Below, in pieces: positions 54,083 to 62,510 of a DNA stretch of 64,000 nucleotides. A program made the position numbers and the translations under genes. Each line of letters starts with the position of its first letter. Positions within the stretch are counted from its first letter, which is position 1. This DNA is from Paenibacillus alvei DSM 29 (GTDB lineage Bacteria; Bacillota; Bacilli; Paenibacillales; Paenibacillaceae): assembly GCF_000293805.1 (NCBI RefSeq), contig NZ_AMBZ01000007.1, positions 124,001 through 188,000 on the forward strand. The letters are read 5' to 3'. Below the pieces are notes generated by a model that searched no databases, was not told the origin of the DNA, and was given only the letters and a program-made list of their open reading frames with translations.

Positions 54083-54781
54083 ATGACGAAAATACTCATT
54101 CTTGAAGATGAAGAATCGATCCGCAGCTTTATTGTCATTAATTTGAAACGGAATGGATTCGATGTTGTAGAAGCAGATAACGGCAATGATGCTTATCAAA
54201 TGATTATGAACGATCCGACTATTGATATCGCTCTGCTGGACGTCATGGTACCAGGAATTGATGGATTCGAAGTATGCCGACGCGTTAGGGAGCAGAATGA
54301 GCGGCTCGGAATCATCTTCTTGACTGCTAAAGTGCAAGAGCAGGATAAAGTATATGCCCTGTCAGTAGGCGCGGACGATCATGTCAGCAAGCCATTCAGT
54401 CCTACAGAACTGGTTGCACGGATTCAGTCCTTGCTGCGCAGGGTTAGCGCCTACCAGCATACTGCACAAAAGGTAGTTTATCAATCTGGACCGTTTTCAC
54501 TTGATTTAATTGCGAAGCGGTTTACGAAAAACAATCAAGCAATTGATCTGACTCCTACAGAATTCTCACTTGTTCAGTTCTTTATGGAAAAAGAAGAGAT
54601 GACATTAAGCCGAGATGTGCTGCTTGATCATGTATGGGGTAAAGATTACATGGGCGATCCTAAAATTGTGGATGTGAACATTCGTCGTTTGCGTCAAAAA
54701 ATTGAGGATGAGCCATCATCGCCAAGATTCCTGGAAACGGTATGGGGGCACGGATATAAATGGAAGGGAATAACTCCTTGA
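54083..54781 (+). CDS. OmpR/PhoB-family response regulator
   Basis: 232 residues. Receiver 1-115 with acidic pair EDEE, phosphoacceptor Asp in ALLDVMVPG, Thr in FLTAK, Lys in SKPFSP. Winged helix 130-230 (DLTPTEFSLVQFF..VDVNIRRLRQKI). TAAGGAG precedes the ATG. It overlaps the downstream kinase gene, a typical cognate pair. Target genes unknown; the adjacent lipoprotein may be a surface accessory. Confidence 0.95.
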   Translation: MTKILILEDEESIRSFIVINLKRNGFDVVEADNGNDAYQMIMNDPTIDIALLDVMVPGIDGFEVCRRVREQNERLGIIFLTAKVQEQDKVYALSVGADDHVSKPFSPTELVARIQSLLRRVSAYQHTAQKVVYQSGPFSLDLIAKRFTKNNQAIDLTPTEFSLVQFFMEKEEMTLSRDVLLDHVWGKDYMGDPKIVDVNIRRLRQKIEDEPSSPRFLETVWGHGYKWKGITP

Positions 54782-56205
54782 TTAAGCCGGGCATACGCCG
54801 CTCGGTAGTCATGCATTACTTCATCGTTGTCTTTATGACGATGCTGATGCTGGAAGTGGTCTTCCTCATCTCTGTGCGGACCTATTATTATGATTCCGTA
54901 TCCAGCAATTTAACGAATCATGCATCTGTAACGACAAGATATTATCAGCAATATATCAACTTAAGCTCTAGTGAAAATGACCAAGGTTTATTGCCAGAGC
55001 TGTTAGAACTGTTCAAATTACGCGGTGCTGAAGTTCAGATTTTGGATCGAACGGGAAAAGTGCTCATTTCCTCAAGCGGGTTTCGAGTAGACAAGCCGAT
55101 CGGAACGCTAGATGTTCTCAGCGCGCAGCAAAGTAAGATTGAGCATTGGATAGGCAAACAGCCTGGAACTGGTGAATCAATTATGGCAGTGTCTGCACCA
55201 TTGTTTGAGCGAGGCAATATCAGCTACATTGTCCGACTTGTAACCTCATTGGAAGTCGTGAACAGCCAGTTGAATAGTATCGTACTCGTATCCATATTGG
55301 TGTCTATAACCATATTAATTATCGTCTTGGTTATTAGTCTTGGTTTGGCTAATTCGATTGTAAAGCCGATCAACGAAATAACAGCTGTGTCGGCTCATAT
55401 GGCACGCGGGCGATTCGACGTCAGGGCCAAGGATGGATACAAGTATGAGCTTGGGGAGCTGTCTAAAACGCTCAACTTCATGGCTCAGGAGATTGTTCGA
55501 AGCAATCAATTGAAGAATGATTTTGTATCTTCCATCTCTCATGAATTGCGGACGCCATTAACGGGGATCAAGGGATGGAGCGAAACTCTGTTGTCTGGTT
55601 CCTTCGATCAAGAGGAAACGAAGTTGGGCTTGAATGTTATTCATAAGGAAACTGATCGATTAATTGGGCTTGTTGAGGAATTGCTTGACTTCTCAAAGCT
55701 GCAAGAGAATAAGCTGCAATTCCATTGGCGACAAGTGTCCATCGCTACGATTATCGAAGACACGATCCTACAAGTAAAAATGAAGGCCGAGAAGAAGCAA
55801 ATTCGATTGGAAGAGCGGGTTAGAGGAAATGAGCAGATGCTGAACGCCGATCCGAATCGTTTAAAGCAGGTTTTCTTGAATTTAATTGATAATGCGGTCA
55901 AGTTTTCGCCAGAAGAATCTGTAATCACGATTCACACCTCTTGGGATGCTGAAAAGGTGGTTGTTCGGATTGTGGATCAGGGAATCGGGATAAGCGAAGA
56001 ACATTTGACTAAAGTAATGGACAAGTTCTATCAGGTTAATCCTAGCCATGGCGGTACTGGATTGGGGCTTGCCATCACATACGAGTTAGTTAAGGCTCAT
56101 GGAGGAGAAATGTCCATTGAAAGTGAACCTGGTGTAGGGACGACTGTTATCGTCTCTTTGCCAATTCGGATGCCGATTGAAACAGAACAATCTATGGATT
56201 CATGA
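54760..56205 (+). CDS. Sensor histidine kinase
   Basis: 481 residues. TM about 16-38, extracellular sensor to about 160, TM about 165-190, HAMP (NSIVKPINEITAVSAHMA), HisKA with His in SSISHELRTPL, HATPase_c with N box NLIDNAVKFS, G1 DQGIGI and G2 GTGLGLAI. The start overlaps the regulator stop by 22 bases, indicating translational coupling. A TTG at 54778 is another possible start. Architecture resembles WalK/ResE-like kinases but lacks a PAS domain. Confidence 0.95.
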   Translation: MEGNNSLIKPGIRRSVVMHYFIVVFMTMLMLEVVFLISVRTYYYDSVSSNLTNHASVTTRYYQQYINLSSSENDQGLLPELLELFKLRGAEVQILDRTGKVLISSSGFRVDKPIGTLDVLSAQQSKIEHWIGKQPGTGESIMAVSAPLFERGNISYIVRLVTSLEVVNSQLNSIVLVSILVSITILIIVLVISLGLANSIVKPINEITAVSAHMARGRFDVRAKDGYKYELGELSKTLNFMAQEIVRSNQLKNDFVSSISHELRTPLTGIKGWSETLLSGSFDQEETKLGLNVIHKETDRLIGLVEELLDFSKLQENKLQFHWRQVSIATIIEDTILQVKMKAEKKQIRLEERVRGNEQMLNADPNRLKQVFLNLIDNAVKFSPEESVITIHTSWDAEKVVVRIVDQGIGISEEHLTKVMDKFYQVNPSHGGTGLGLAITYELVKAHGGEMSIESEPGVGTTVIVSLPIRMPIETEQSMDS

Positions 56206-56231
56206 TTTTTGTTGTAACATTCCTGTTTATG

Positions 56232-56272
56232 AGACCTTTACGTGATAATTTTCATGTAAAGGTCTTTTTTTC
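56232..56272 (+). terminator. Intrinsic terminator of the two-component operon
   Basis: AGACCTTTAC (56232-56241) pairs with GTAAAGGTCT (56256-56265), followed by T7. Confidence 0.85.
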
Positions 56273-56393
56273 GGAAAAATAAGAAAATAGCATATCTTAC
56301 TTCGACAAAACATACTATAATATGAATCATAATCATCCTTATCGTTGTCGTAATAACTCGATTGTTGTCGTCCTCATCGGAAGGAGGATAGGA

Positions 56394-56913
56394 TTGTGGA
56401 ACTATTTTTTTCGTGTTATTTTCCGCGTCTGTCCCATTTATTATTTATTTATACTTTATAAGTAAGCAGCGTCCCCGTTCACTTGAACAAGCTCCAGCTA
56501 TAGCAGTCAACAGTTCGCCCAATCACAGGGATATGGACGAAGGACAGGATGTGGCGAGCCATTGTTCTATACTTGTTGTAGAAGATCAGCTGTCTATCCG
56601 CATTCTATTGAAGGAAGCGCTGGAAGAGCTGCCGCTAGAGGTAAGAGAGGCAGAGACGGGAGAGCAAGCGCTAGACTCGATGCGGGAATGTCCGAGCAGA
56701 ATCGTGCTTATGGATGTTAGCCTGCCTGATATGAATGGGCTGGATGTTCTGCATACGGTTCGTACGATGCGTCCAGATACCGAGGTTATCATGATGTCTG
56801 CTTATAGTGATGCGGACAAAGTCAACGAAGCGAAGGCGGCTGGTGCGATTGGTTTCTTTTCGAAGCCATTCGACCTGGAAGAGCTGCGAGCGTACATATC
56901 ATCCAGACTATAA
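56394..56913 (+). CDS. Spo0F-like receiver protein with N-terminal membrane helix (frame issue at the start)
   Basis: The receiver covers the last ~120 residues: acidic VVEDQ, phosphoacceptor Asp in VLMDVSLPDM, Ser in MMSAYSD, Lys in FSKPFD, no output domain. Before it comes a hydrophobic segment (LFSASVPFIIYLYFI) and a spacer. The receiver frame has no good start: GTG at 56413 has no SD. A GGAGG at 56383-56387 instead serves a TTG at 56394 in another frame, and one extra T in the T7 run at 56405-56411 would join them. So the intact product would be a membrane-anchored single-domain regulator. With the next kinase gene it may belong to a phosphorelay; this is inferred. Confidence 0.75.
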
Positions 56914-56958
56914 CTGACAGCGTTATCTCGTCCTGACAATTGTCAATCGGAGGATGTT

Positions 56959-58799
56959 ATGTTTAGAACGATACAAAGTCAGCTTAGCGCCCGCATAGTG
57001 ATAACACTAGTGGCTGCGTTAGCCATTATTTTTCTTTTTCCTATGAAGCTATACGCTCGATCATTGAAACAAGCCTGCAAAACAATTATTTGAACCAAGC
57101 TAGAATGGCCGCTAATGAAGTTGAAGCGGCCATTCGTCACCACAAGCTTATGGTAGAAACCTATGCGAGAATCATTCAAGGCATATTCGGTACTTCTAGT
57201 CGTATTAAAGCCAAGTTAGACCAAGTGACGGAATGGTATGCGAGTCAGCCTAATGAGCTTTTATTTGGCTATTGGTTTACGATGCAATCCAGTTCTCGAT
57301 GGGCAGACAAATTTGCATCATGGTATGGATACGATGAGGCAGGCCAGCTTCGAAATTTTTATAGACAAGATCATGTGGATGAGTCATTGCCCCAGTATCG
57401 AGACGATCCGCGATATGACTATTATCATGGTGCCGTAAAGAAGAATGGAACCCACCTGACAGCATCTTATATCGACCCTTATCTCAACCAACCAATGATA
57501 TCCATCAGCACACCTATATACAATTCAAGAGGCACACTGCTCGGTGTAGCCGGAGTTGATATACGGTATGGCGATTTGAAGCAGTTAGCAAGTAAGCTAA
57601 GTGTGCACCCCAACAGCAAGATTCTACTAATTACCCTTCAAGGTGATTTACTATACGACCCAGACAAAGATAGAAGCGTTTATGACAATATATACACGGA
57701 TCTTAATGAAGATGCAGTTTCTTTGCTGCGCAAATTAGGAGATCAACAGGATGCCTTTATTTTGGATGATTATCATGGAAATTCAATGTATGTAAGTTCT
57801 GTAACGCTGGAGGAAGCGAACTGGAGAGCGATGATTATGCTGCCTGCGAGTGTAATCAACAATGTACTTATTCATGTATGGATTGTCACACTGACCACGA
57901 TTAGCGTTATTATTGTAGCGATTTATTTCCTTATGAACTGGTGGATACGCAGACTGATCGTATTTCCGCTGGATCAATTAGTGAGTGCCTCACACCGAAT
58001 TGCAAACGGGAACTATGAAGGTACAGTTTGCATTGACTCAAATAACGAATTTTGCATGCTTGGCTCTGATATGAATCGAATGAGCGAAGCATTGCGTCAG
58101 AAGGCTAAGATGGAACAGGAAATAAAGCGTATGAGCGCTTTGCAGGTTGTGGGGGAGATGGCTGCTGCAATCGGTCATGAAATACGGAACCCGCTAACGA
58201 CTATAAAGGGATTTTTGCAGCTTCTGCGCAATAAACCGGAGCATGCGAATGAACATCTTTACTTTCATACGATGTTGGAGGAAATTGAGCGTGCAAATTC
58301 GATCATTACTGAATATTTGTCCCTGGCCAAACATAAGATTGCTCAGTTCCGCCCCCATTGTATGAATGAAATCATTAGACAATTATACCCGCTTGTCCAA
58401 GCGACAGCATCCGCGAGCTGCCAGGATATTCGATTGGATCTAGCTCTGGTTCCTCAAATGGAAATGGATGAGAAGGAGATTAGGCAGCTTCTGCACAATC
58501 TCATCCGTAATGGCCTTGAGGCAATGGATGAAAATCAGGTTCTTACCATTCGGACTCGTTCTGAAGAGGGCACAGTAGTTCTAGAGGTGGAAGATGAAGG
58601 TCCTGGCTTTACACAAGATGTATTGCATACAGCGGGTACCCCATTTGTCACAACGAAGGAAAAGGGGACTGGGCTCGGATTGTCCATTTGCTACAGCATT
58701 GTGGAGCGCCATGAAGGGCAACTGGTCATTCAATCCTCACCGGGACGAACCTTGATTACCATCCGTTTGCCACTAACTCAAAAAAAGAATGATTTGTAG
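56959..58799 (+). CDS. Cache-domain sensor histidine kinase (frameshift near the N-terminus)
   Basis: The main open part runs 57090-58799. The ATG at 56959 with GGAGG upstream opens another frame encoding the first membrane helix (IVITLVAALAIIFLF), then stops. One extra T in the T5 run at 57035-57039 would fuse them (..SYEAIRSIIETSLQNN). Domains if joined: TM1, extracellular double-Cache-like sensor (GVAGVDIRYGDLKQL), TM2 near IVTLTTISVIIVAIYFL, HAMP, HisKA (His in AIGHEIRNPLTTIKGF), HATPase_c (NLIRNGLEAM, DEGPGF, GTGLGLSI). The HisKA form resembles sporulation kinases (KinB/KinD-like), which fits the Spo0F-like neighbour; inferred. Confidence 0.82.
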
Positions 58800-58892
58800 C
58801 CTCTATATTACCATAATTGACCGATGTATTATAAAATGAAAGAATTATGCACTATTACTCTATTTTGTTGTAATGAGCCTGCGAAAAAATGG

Positions 58893-58921
58893 TTGTATAA
58901 CTATGCATATATGTGTATAAT
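58893..58921 (+). promoter_or_regulatory. Sigma-A-type promoter of the amino acid ABC importer
   Basis: TTGTAT (58893-58898), 17-bp spacer, TATAAT (58916-58921), about 60 bp upstream of the binding-protein gene. Confidence 0.72.
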
Positions 58922-58982
58922 GATGTTACCTCACCAATTGCGAGCGGGGAAATCACATAAATGATGAGCGGGGTTGAAGGAT

Positions 58983-59771
58983 ATGAAATCACTGAAAATT
59001 GTTGCGGCATGCACACTCATTTTATCCTTATTAGTTGGCTGCGGTGCTAAAGAAGACCGTCTAGCAACTGTTCAAGAAAATAAGAAACTGGTACTTGGCA
59101 CGAGTGCTGACTATCCACCATTTGAATTTCGCAAAACGGTAGACGGCAAGGATCAAATTGTCGGATTCGATATTGAGATAGCAAAGGAAATTGCGAAGGA
59201 TTTGGGCGTAGAGTTAGAGATTAAGGATACATCTTTAACGACGCTGCCTGAGGAATTAAAAACAGGCAAGATCGACATTGCCATCGCGGGGTTGGATCCT
59301 TCGCCTGAACGGGAAAACGCAATGGAATTCTCTACACCCTATTATTTGGCGGAAGCTGGAGTCATTGTACGTGCAGCTGATAAGGACAAGTACAAGACAC
59401 CTGAGGATTTGAAGGGACTAAAAGTTGGCGTACAGCTCGGATCGACATTCGAGAATGTCATACAGCAAATTCCAGATGCAAAGAAGGAAATGCTGGATAA
59501 AGTAAATGATCTCGTGCTGGCGTTAGAAGCAAATCGCTTAGAAGCGGTTGTCGTTGAGAAGCCTGTAGCAGCTGCATTTGCGGCAAACCGCAAGGAGGTT
59601 GCTGTCGCGCCAGTTGAGCTGAAGCCAGCAAGCGAAGGGTATGTGATCGGTGTTCGCAAGGGCAGCGTGAAGCTGCGCGATGAAGTGAATAAGACGCTTG
59701 AACGCTTGAAGCAGCAGGGGAAACTGGACGAATATATTACACAAGCGGTACAACTGGCGGAACAACAATAA
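58983..59771 (+). CDS. Polar amino acid ABC transporter, substrate-binding lipoprotein
   Basis: About 262 residues. Lipobox LLVGC near residue 18. Family 3 solute-binding protein: LVLGTSADYPPFEF, GFDIEIAKEIAKDLGVELE, GKIDIAIAGLDPSPERE, LKGLKVGVQLGST. The importer type takes up amino acids such as Gln, Arg or cystine; specificity cannot be read by eye. A TTG at 58974 is an alternative start; neither start has an ideal SD. Confidence 0.92.
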   Translation: MKSLKIVAACTLILSLLVGCGAKEDRLATVQENKKLVLGTSADYPPFEFRKTVDGKDQIVGFDIEIAKEIAKDLGVELEIKDTSLTTLPEELKTGKIDIAIAGLDPSPERENAMEFSTPYYLAEAGVIVRAADKDKYKTPEDLKGLKVGVQLGSTFENVIQQIPDAKKEMLDKVNDLVLALEANRLEAVVVEKPVAAAFAANRKEVAVAPVELKPASEGYVIGVRKGSVKLRDEVNKTLERLKQQGKLDEYITQAVQLAEQQ

Positions 59772-59826
59772 AACAGCGGCTGTCGCTTAACAATGACGGT
59801 CAATGCTTTTACGTATGTGACGTATT

Positions 59827-59870
59827 CGCTCCTCTTGGGAATCCAACCAGTGAGGGGCGTTTTCTCTTTA
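59827..59870 (+). terminator. Attenuator/partial terminator between binding protein and permease
   Basis: CGCTCCTC (59827-59834) pairs with GAGGGGCG (59852-59859) with one G-T pair, followed by TTTTCTCTTT. It sits inside the operon, so it would leave more binding-protein mRNA than permease/ATPase mRNA. Confidence 0.7.
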
Positions 59871-59925
59871 TTATAGAAGAAATACAGATTATGAGCCGTT
59901 ATGCGTAGGGAAGGGGTAGGTTGTC

Positions 59926-60582
59926 ATGTTCGATTGGATCGACATGTTATGGAAATATAAATTAGGGTTTGTATCCGGTGCTGGCATTACGGTGCTGTTG
60001 TCCGCGATATCTGTCTTATTCGGGCTGTTATTGGGTGTCACCATTGTACTAATGCGAATGTCGAAAATTAAGCCGCTGAAATGGTTTGCAGTGACTTATA
60101 TTGAAGTATTCCGTGGAACACCACTGCTTGTACAATTATTCATCATTCATTATGGTCTCGCGGAATATGGTGTAGAGTTTACGGCTTTGACATCTGGGGC
60201 AATTGCCCTCTCCTTGAATAGTGGAGCGTATCTGGCTGAAATCTTCCGAGCAGGCATTCAATCTATTGACCATGGACAGTTGGAAGCAGCTCGTTCACTC
60301 GGCATGTCCAAGTCGATGGGAATGCGGCTGATCGTCCTTCCACAAGCATTTCGCAACGTTATACCGGCGATTGGGAACGAATTTATTACGATCATTAAGG
60401 AAACTTCGATTGTAAGTACGATCGGGATTGCGGACTTGATGTTTGAGACAAACATCATCCGTGCCAAAATCTATTCGGCTATGGGGCCGCTGCTGGGAGC
60501 GGCATGTATCTACCTGATTTTAACCTTTACATTATCGAAAGTGGTAGCACGTTTGGAAAGGAAGTTGAGCGAGCATGATTGA
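59926..60582 (+). CDS. Polar amino acid ABC transporter permease (HisM/GlnP type)
   Basis: 218 residues, about five membrane helices. The EAA loop is [33 protein letters not shown]-terminal [13 protein letters not shown] and [14 protein letters not shown] are family hallmarks. AAGGGGTAGG precedes the ATG. It overlaps the ATPase gene by 8 bp. Confidence 0.95.
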   Translation: MFDWIDMLWKYKLGFVSGAGITVLLSAISVLFGLLLGVTIVLMRMSKIKPLKWFAVTYIEVFRGTPLLVQLFIIHYGLAEYGVEFTALTSGAIALSLNSGAYLAEIFRAGIQSIDHGQLEAARSLGMSKSMGMRLIVLPQAFRNVIPAIGNEFITIIKETSIVSTIGIADLMFETNIIRAKIYSAMGPLLGAACIYLILTFTLSKVVARLERKLSEHD

Positions 60583-61297
60583 GATTCGGAATTTGCACAA
60601 ATCGTATGGTAAATTAGATATTTTAAAGGGTGTCAACTTGTCAATCGATCGCGGTGAAGTGGTAGTAGTTATTGGTCCAAGTGGATCTGGAAAGAGTACG
60701 CTCCTTCGTTGCATTAATTTGCTGGAAACACCAACCAAAGGTGACATATTATTTGAAGGTCAATGCATCACGGACAAGTCACATAATATAAATAAGACAC
60801 GTGAGAAAATGGGAATGGTTTTTCAATCATTCAACTTATTTCCTCATATGACTGTGCTCCAAAATATTGCACTTGCACCGATCAAGGTCAAAAGTGTGCC
60901 TGAAGCCGATGCTAAAAAACTGGCAATTGAACTGCTTGGCAAGGTTGGACTGGCAGATAAGGCAAATGCTTATCCAAGACAACTGTCCGGAGGACAGAAG
61001 CAGCGTATAGCCATTGCTCGTGCGCTTGCTATGCAGCCTCATGTAATGTTGTTCGATGAGCCAACGTCTGCGTTAGATCCAGAGATGGTTGGTGAAGTTC
61101 TTGAGGTTATGAAATCATTAGCTGCAGAAGGAATGACAATGGTCATTGTAACTCATGAAATGAACTTTGCAAGAGAGGTGGGAGATCGGATTCTGTTCAT
61201 GGATGGCGGCAATATTGTGGAGGAAGGCTCTCCACAGCAGCTTTTCAACCAGCCGGCACATGCAAGAACGAAAGATTTCTTAAGTAGAGTTTTATAA
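60575..61297 (+). CDS. Polar amino acid ABC transporter ATPase (GlnQ/HisP type)
   Basis: 240 residues: Walker [11 protein letters not shown]-loop [12 protein letters not shown], signature LSGGQKQR, Walker [15 protein letters not shown]-loop THEM. Start overlaps the permease end; translation probably coupled. A terminator follows. Confidence 0.96.
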   Translation: MIEIRNLHKSYGKLDILKGVNLSIDRGEVVVVIGPSGSGKSTLLRCINLLETPTKGDILFEGQCITDKSHNINKTREKMGMVFQSFNLFPHMTVLQNIALAPIKVKSVPEADAKKLAIELLGKVGLADKANAYPRQLSGGQKQRIAIARALAMQPHVMLFDEPTSALDPEMVGEVLEVMKSLAAEGMTMVIVTHEMNFAREVGDRILFMDGGNIVEEGSPQQLFNQPAHARTKDFLSRVL

Positions 61298-61313
61298 ATA
61301 GCTTACATCACAA

Positions 61314-61343
61314 AGGCATCCAAATCAGGGGTGCCTATTTTTG
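61314..61343 (+). terminator. Intrinsic terminator after the amino acid importer operon
   Basis: AGGCATCC (61314-61321) pairs with GGGTGCCT (61329-61336) with one G-T pair, then ATTTTTG. Confidence 0.82.
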
Positions 61344-61368
61344 TTAAGTCCATTTGAAAGCGTTTTCG

Positions 61369-61396
61369 TTTACAAATCAGAAATATGTGTTATGAT
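61369..61396 (+). promoter_or_regulatory. Candidate promoter upstream of the c-di-AMP riboswitch
   Basis: TTTACA (61369-61374), 16-bp spacer, TATGAT (61391-61396). It would give a leader of about 300 nt. A second TATGAT at about 61538 lacks a good -35. WTWACA half-sites near 61369, 61409, 61430 and 61524 resemble WalR halves but without the required 5-bp spacing. Confidence 0.4.
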
Positions 61397-61544
61397 AGGT
61401 CTATAAAGATTACAAAAATGTCATCTGGGATTACAAATTTGTTATGAAATAAAAAAATTTCGAAGCTTCAAACCATTGGGGGGCGCGGGTTCCAGAAACT
61501 TACCATCATATTCCTGCGCACAGGTTACAAAATTGTGATATGAT

Positions 61545-61700
61545 GCAATCCGAGCCGAAACGACACACCCGTACGGGGGACTATTGACCGGTGTTCAATA
61601 TTTTACCGAACACCTTGGGGTGAATCGCTTATTCCGCAAATGGAATAGCGTAGGGGAACTCCTTGACCCGAATCCGACAACTAACCCCGCAGGCTAATGC
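61545..61700 (+). ncRNA. c-di-AMP riboswitch (ydaO-yuaA class)
   Basis: The conserved blocks of this class are visible: CACCTTGGGGTGAATCGC (about 61610-61629), the GGGGAACTCC / CCCGAATCCGACA block (about 61652-61680), and CTAACCCCGCAGGC (61681-61694), ending just before the Shine-Dalgarno. The class senses c-di-AMP and is normally an off switch. The downstream gene encodes a LysM/3D wall protein, a known type of target. The 5' border is approximate. Confidence 0.88.
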
Positions 61701-61713
61701 ACAGGAGGAAAAC

Positions 61714-62427
61714 ATGCGTAAAAGAATTACAGTAACGATTACAGCTGCTTTACTTGGACTTGCGTCCATTCTTCAAATTTTGCCGGCACAGGCGGAGCCC
61801 TATACGGTAATAGAGGGAGAAACGTTTTATTCAATTGCTAAGAAATACAACATGAGTGTTGAATCTGTATTGTCGGCAAATCCGACAATCAATCCTAAAA
61901 ATTTGTATGGTGGTCTTTCCATCGAGCTTCCAGGACCTGTTGTTCAAAAGTCTGTATTGGAAGGTATGCCAGTCGGTAATGCTTTGGGTGGAGCAAATAA
62001 TAACGGACAGGCAGTGAAGACGGCTTCGGCTTCAAATAATGAAAAGGCAGTTCAACAGGCTGCTCCTAAAAATGTGGTTCAAATGTCCTCAGGACGTACA
62101 GCAACATATAAAAAGACATTGAATATGCGTGCTACAGCATATACGGCCCATCCGAGTGAAAACGGAAAATGGGGTGCGGTAGATGCTTTGGGCAACGCAT
62201 TGAAACTTGGTACAGTTGCAGTGGATCCAAAAGTCATTCCACTGGGTACGAAATTGTATATTACGGGATATGATTTCAAACACTTGCCAACAGGCGGGAT
62301 GGTTGCGGTAGCTACAGATACCGGCGGTGCAATCAAGGGGAAAAAGGTTGACATTTTTGTACCGGTAAGTAAACAGACAGGCAACACATTCGGCGTGCAA
62401 GACGTAAAAGTGTACGTGTTGAAATAA
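61714..62427 (+). CDS. LysM and 3D-domain cell wall protein (YocH/Rpf-like)
   Basis: 237 residues. A signal peptide ends near ILPAQA. One LysM repeat (TVIEGETFYSIAKKYNMSVESVLSANP), a Gln/Asn/Ala-rich linker, then a 3D domain (MRATAYTAHPSENGK.., VDPKVIPLGTKLYI, VATDTGGAIKGKKVDIF) with the three conserved Asp. Such proteins are secreted peptidoglycan hydrolases with a lytic-transglycosylase-like fold. The ATG at 61714 follows AGGAGGAA; an upstream in-frame TTG lies within the riboswitch and is rejected. Expression is likely under c-di-AMP control. Confidence 0.93.
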   Translation: MRKRITVTITAALLGLASILQILPAQAEPYTVIEGETFYSIAKKYNMSVESVLSANPTINPKNLYGGLSIELPGPVVQKSVLEGMPVGNALGGANNNGQAVKTASASNNEKAVQQAAPKNVVQMSSGRTATYKKTLNMRATAYTAHPSENGKWGAVDALGNALKLGTVAVDPKVIPLGTKLYITGYDFKHLPTGGMVAVATDTGGAIKGKKVDIFVPVSKQTGNTFGVQDVKVYVLK

Positions 62428-62473
62428 TATCTACTATTATAAAGTAGATCATACTTAATACCAGCAATTGAAT

Positions 62474-62510
62474 AACAAGCCTCGCCATTCGGCGGGGCTT
62501 GTTTTATTTA
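62474..62510. terminator. Bidirectional intrinsic terminator
   Basis: AACAAGCCTCGCC (62474-62486) pairs with GGCGGGGCTTGTT (62491-62503) with one G-T pair and a 4-nt loop, with T-rich sequence on the right and A-rich on the left. It serves the 3D-domain gene and the convergent deacetylase gene. Confidence 0.85.

Noticed and set aside
56301-56307. TTCGACA, a Spo0A-box-like heptamer upstream of the receiver gene
   Set aside because: The motif has few fixed bases and is expected many times by chance in 64 kb; a single copy with no clear -35 context is not enough.
58961-58990. ATGATG at 58961 as start of the amino acid binding protein
   Set aside because: It is in a different frame from the lipoprotein signal and would need an indel.
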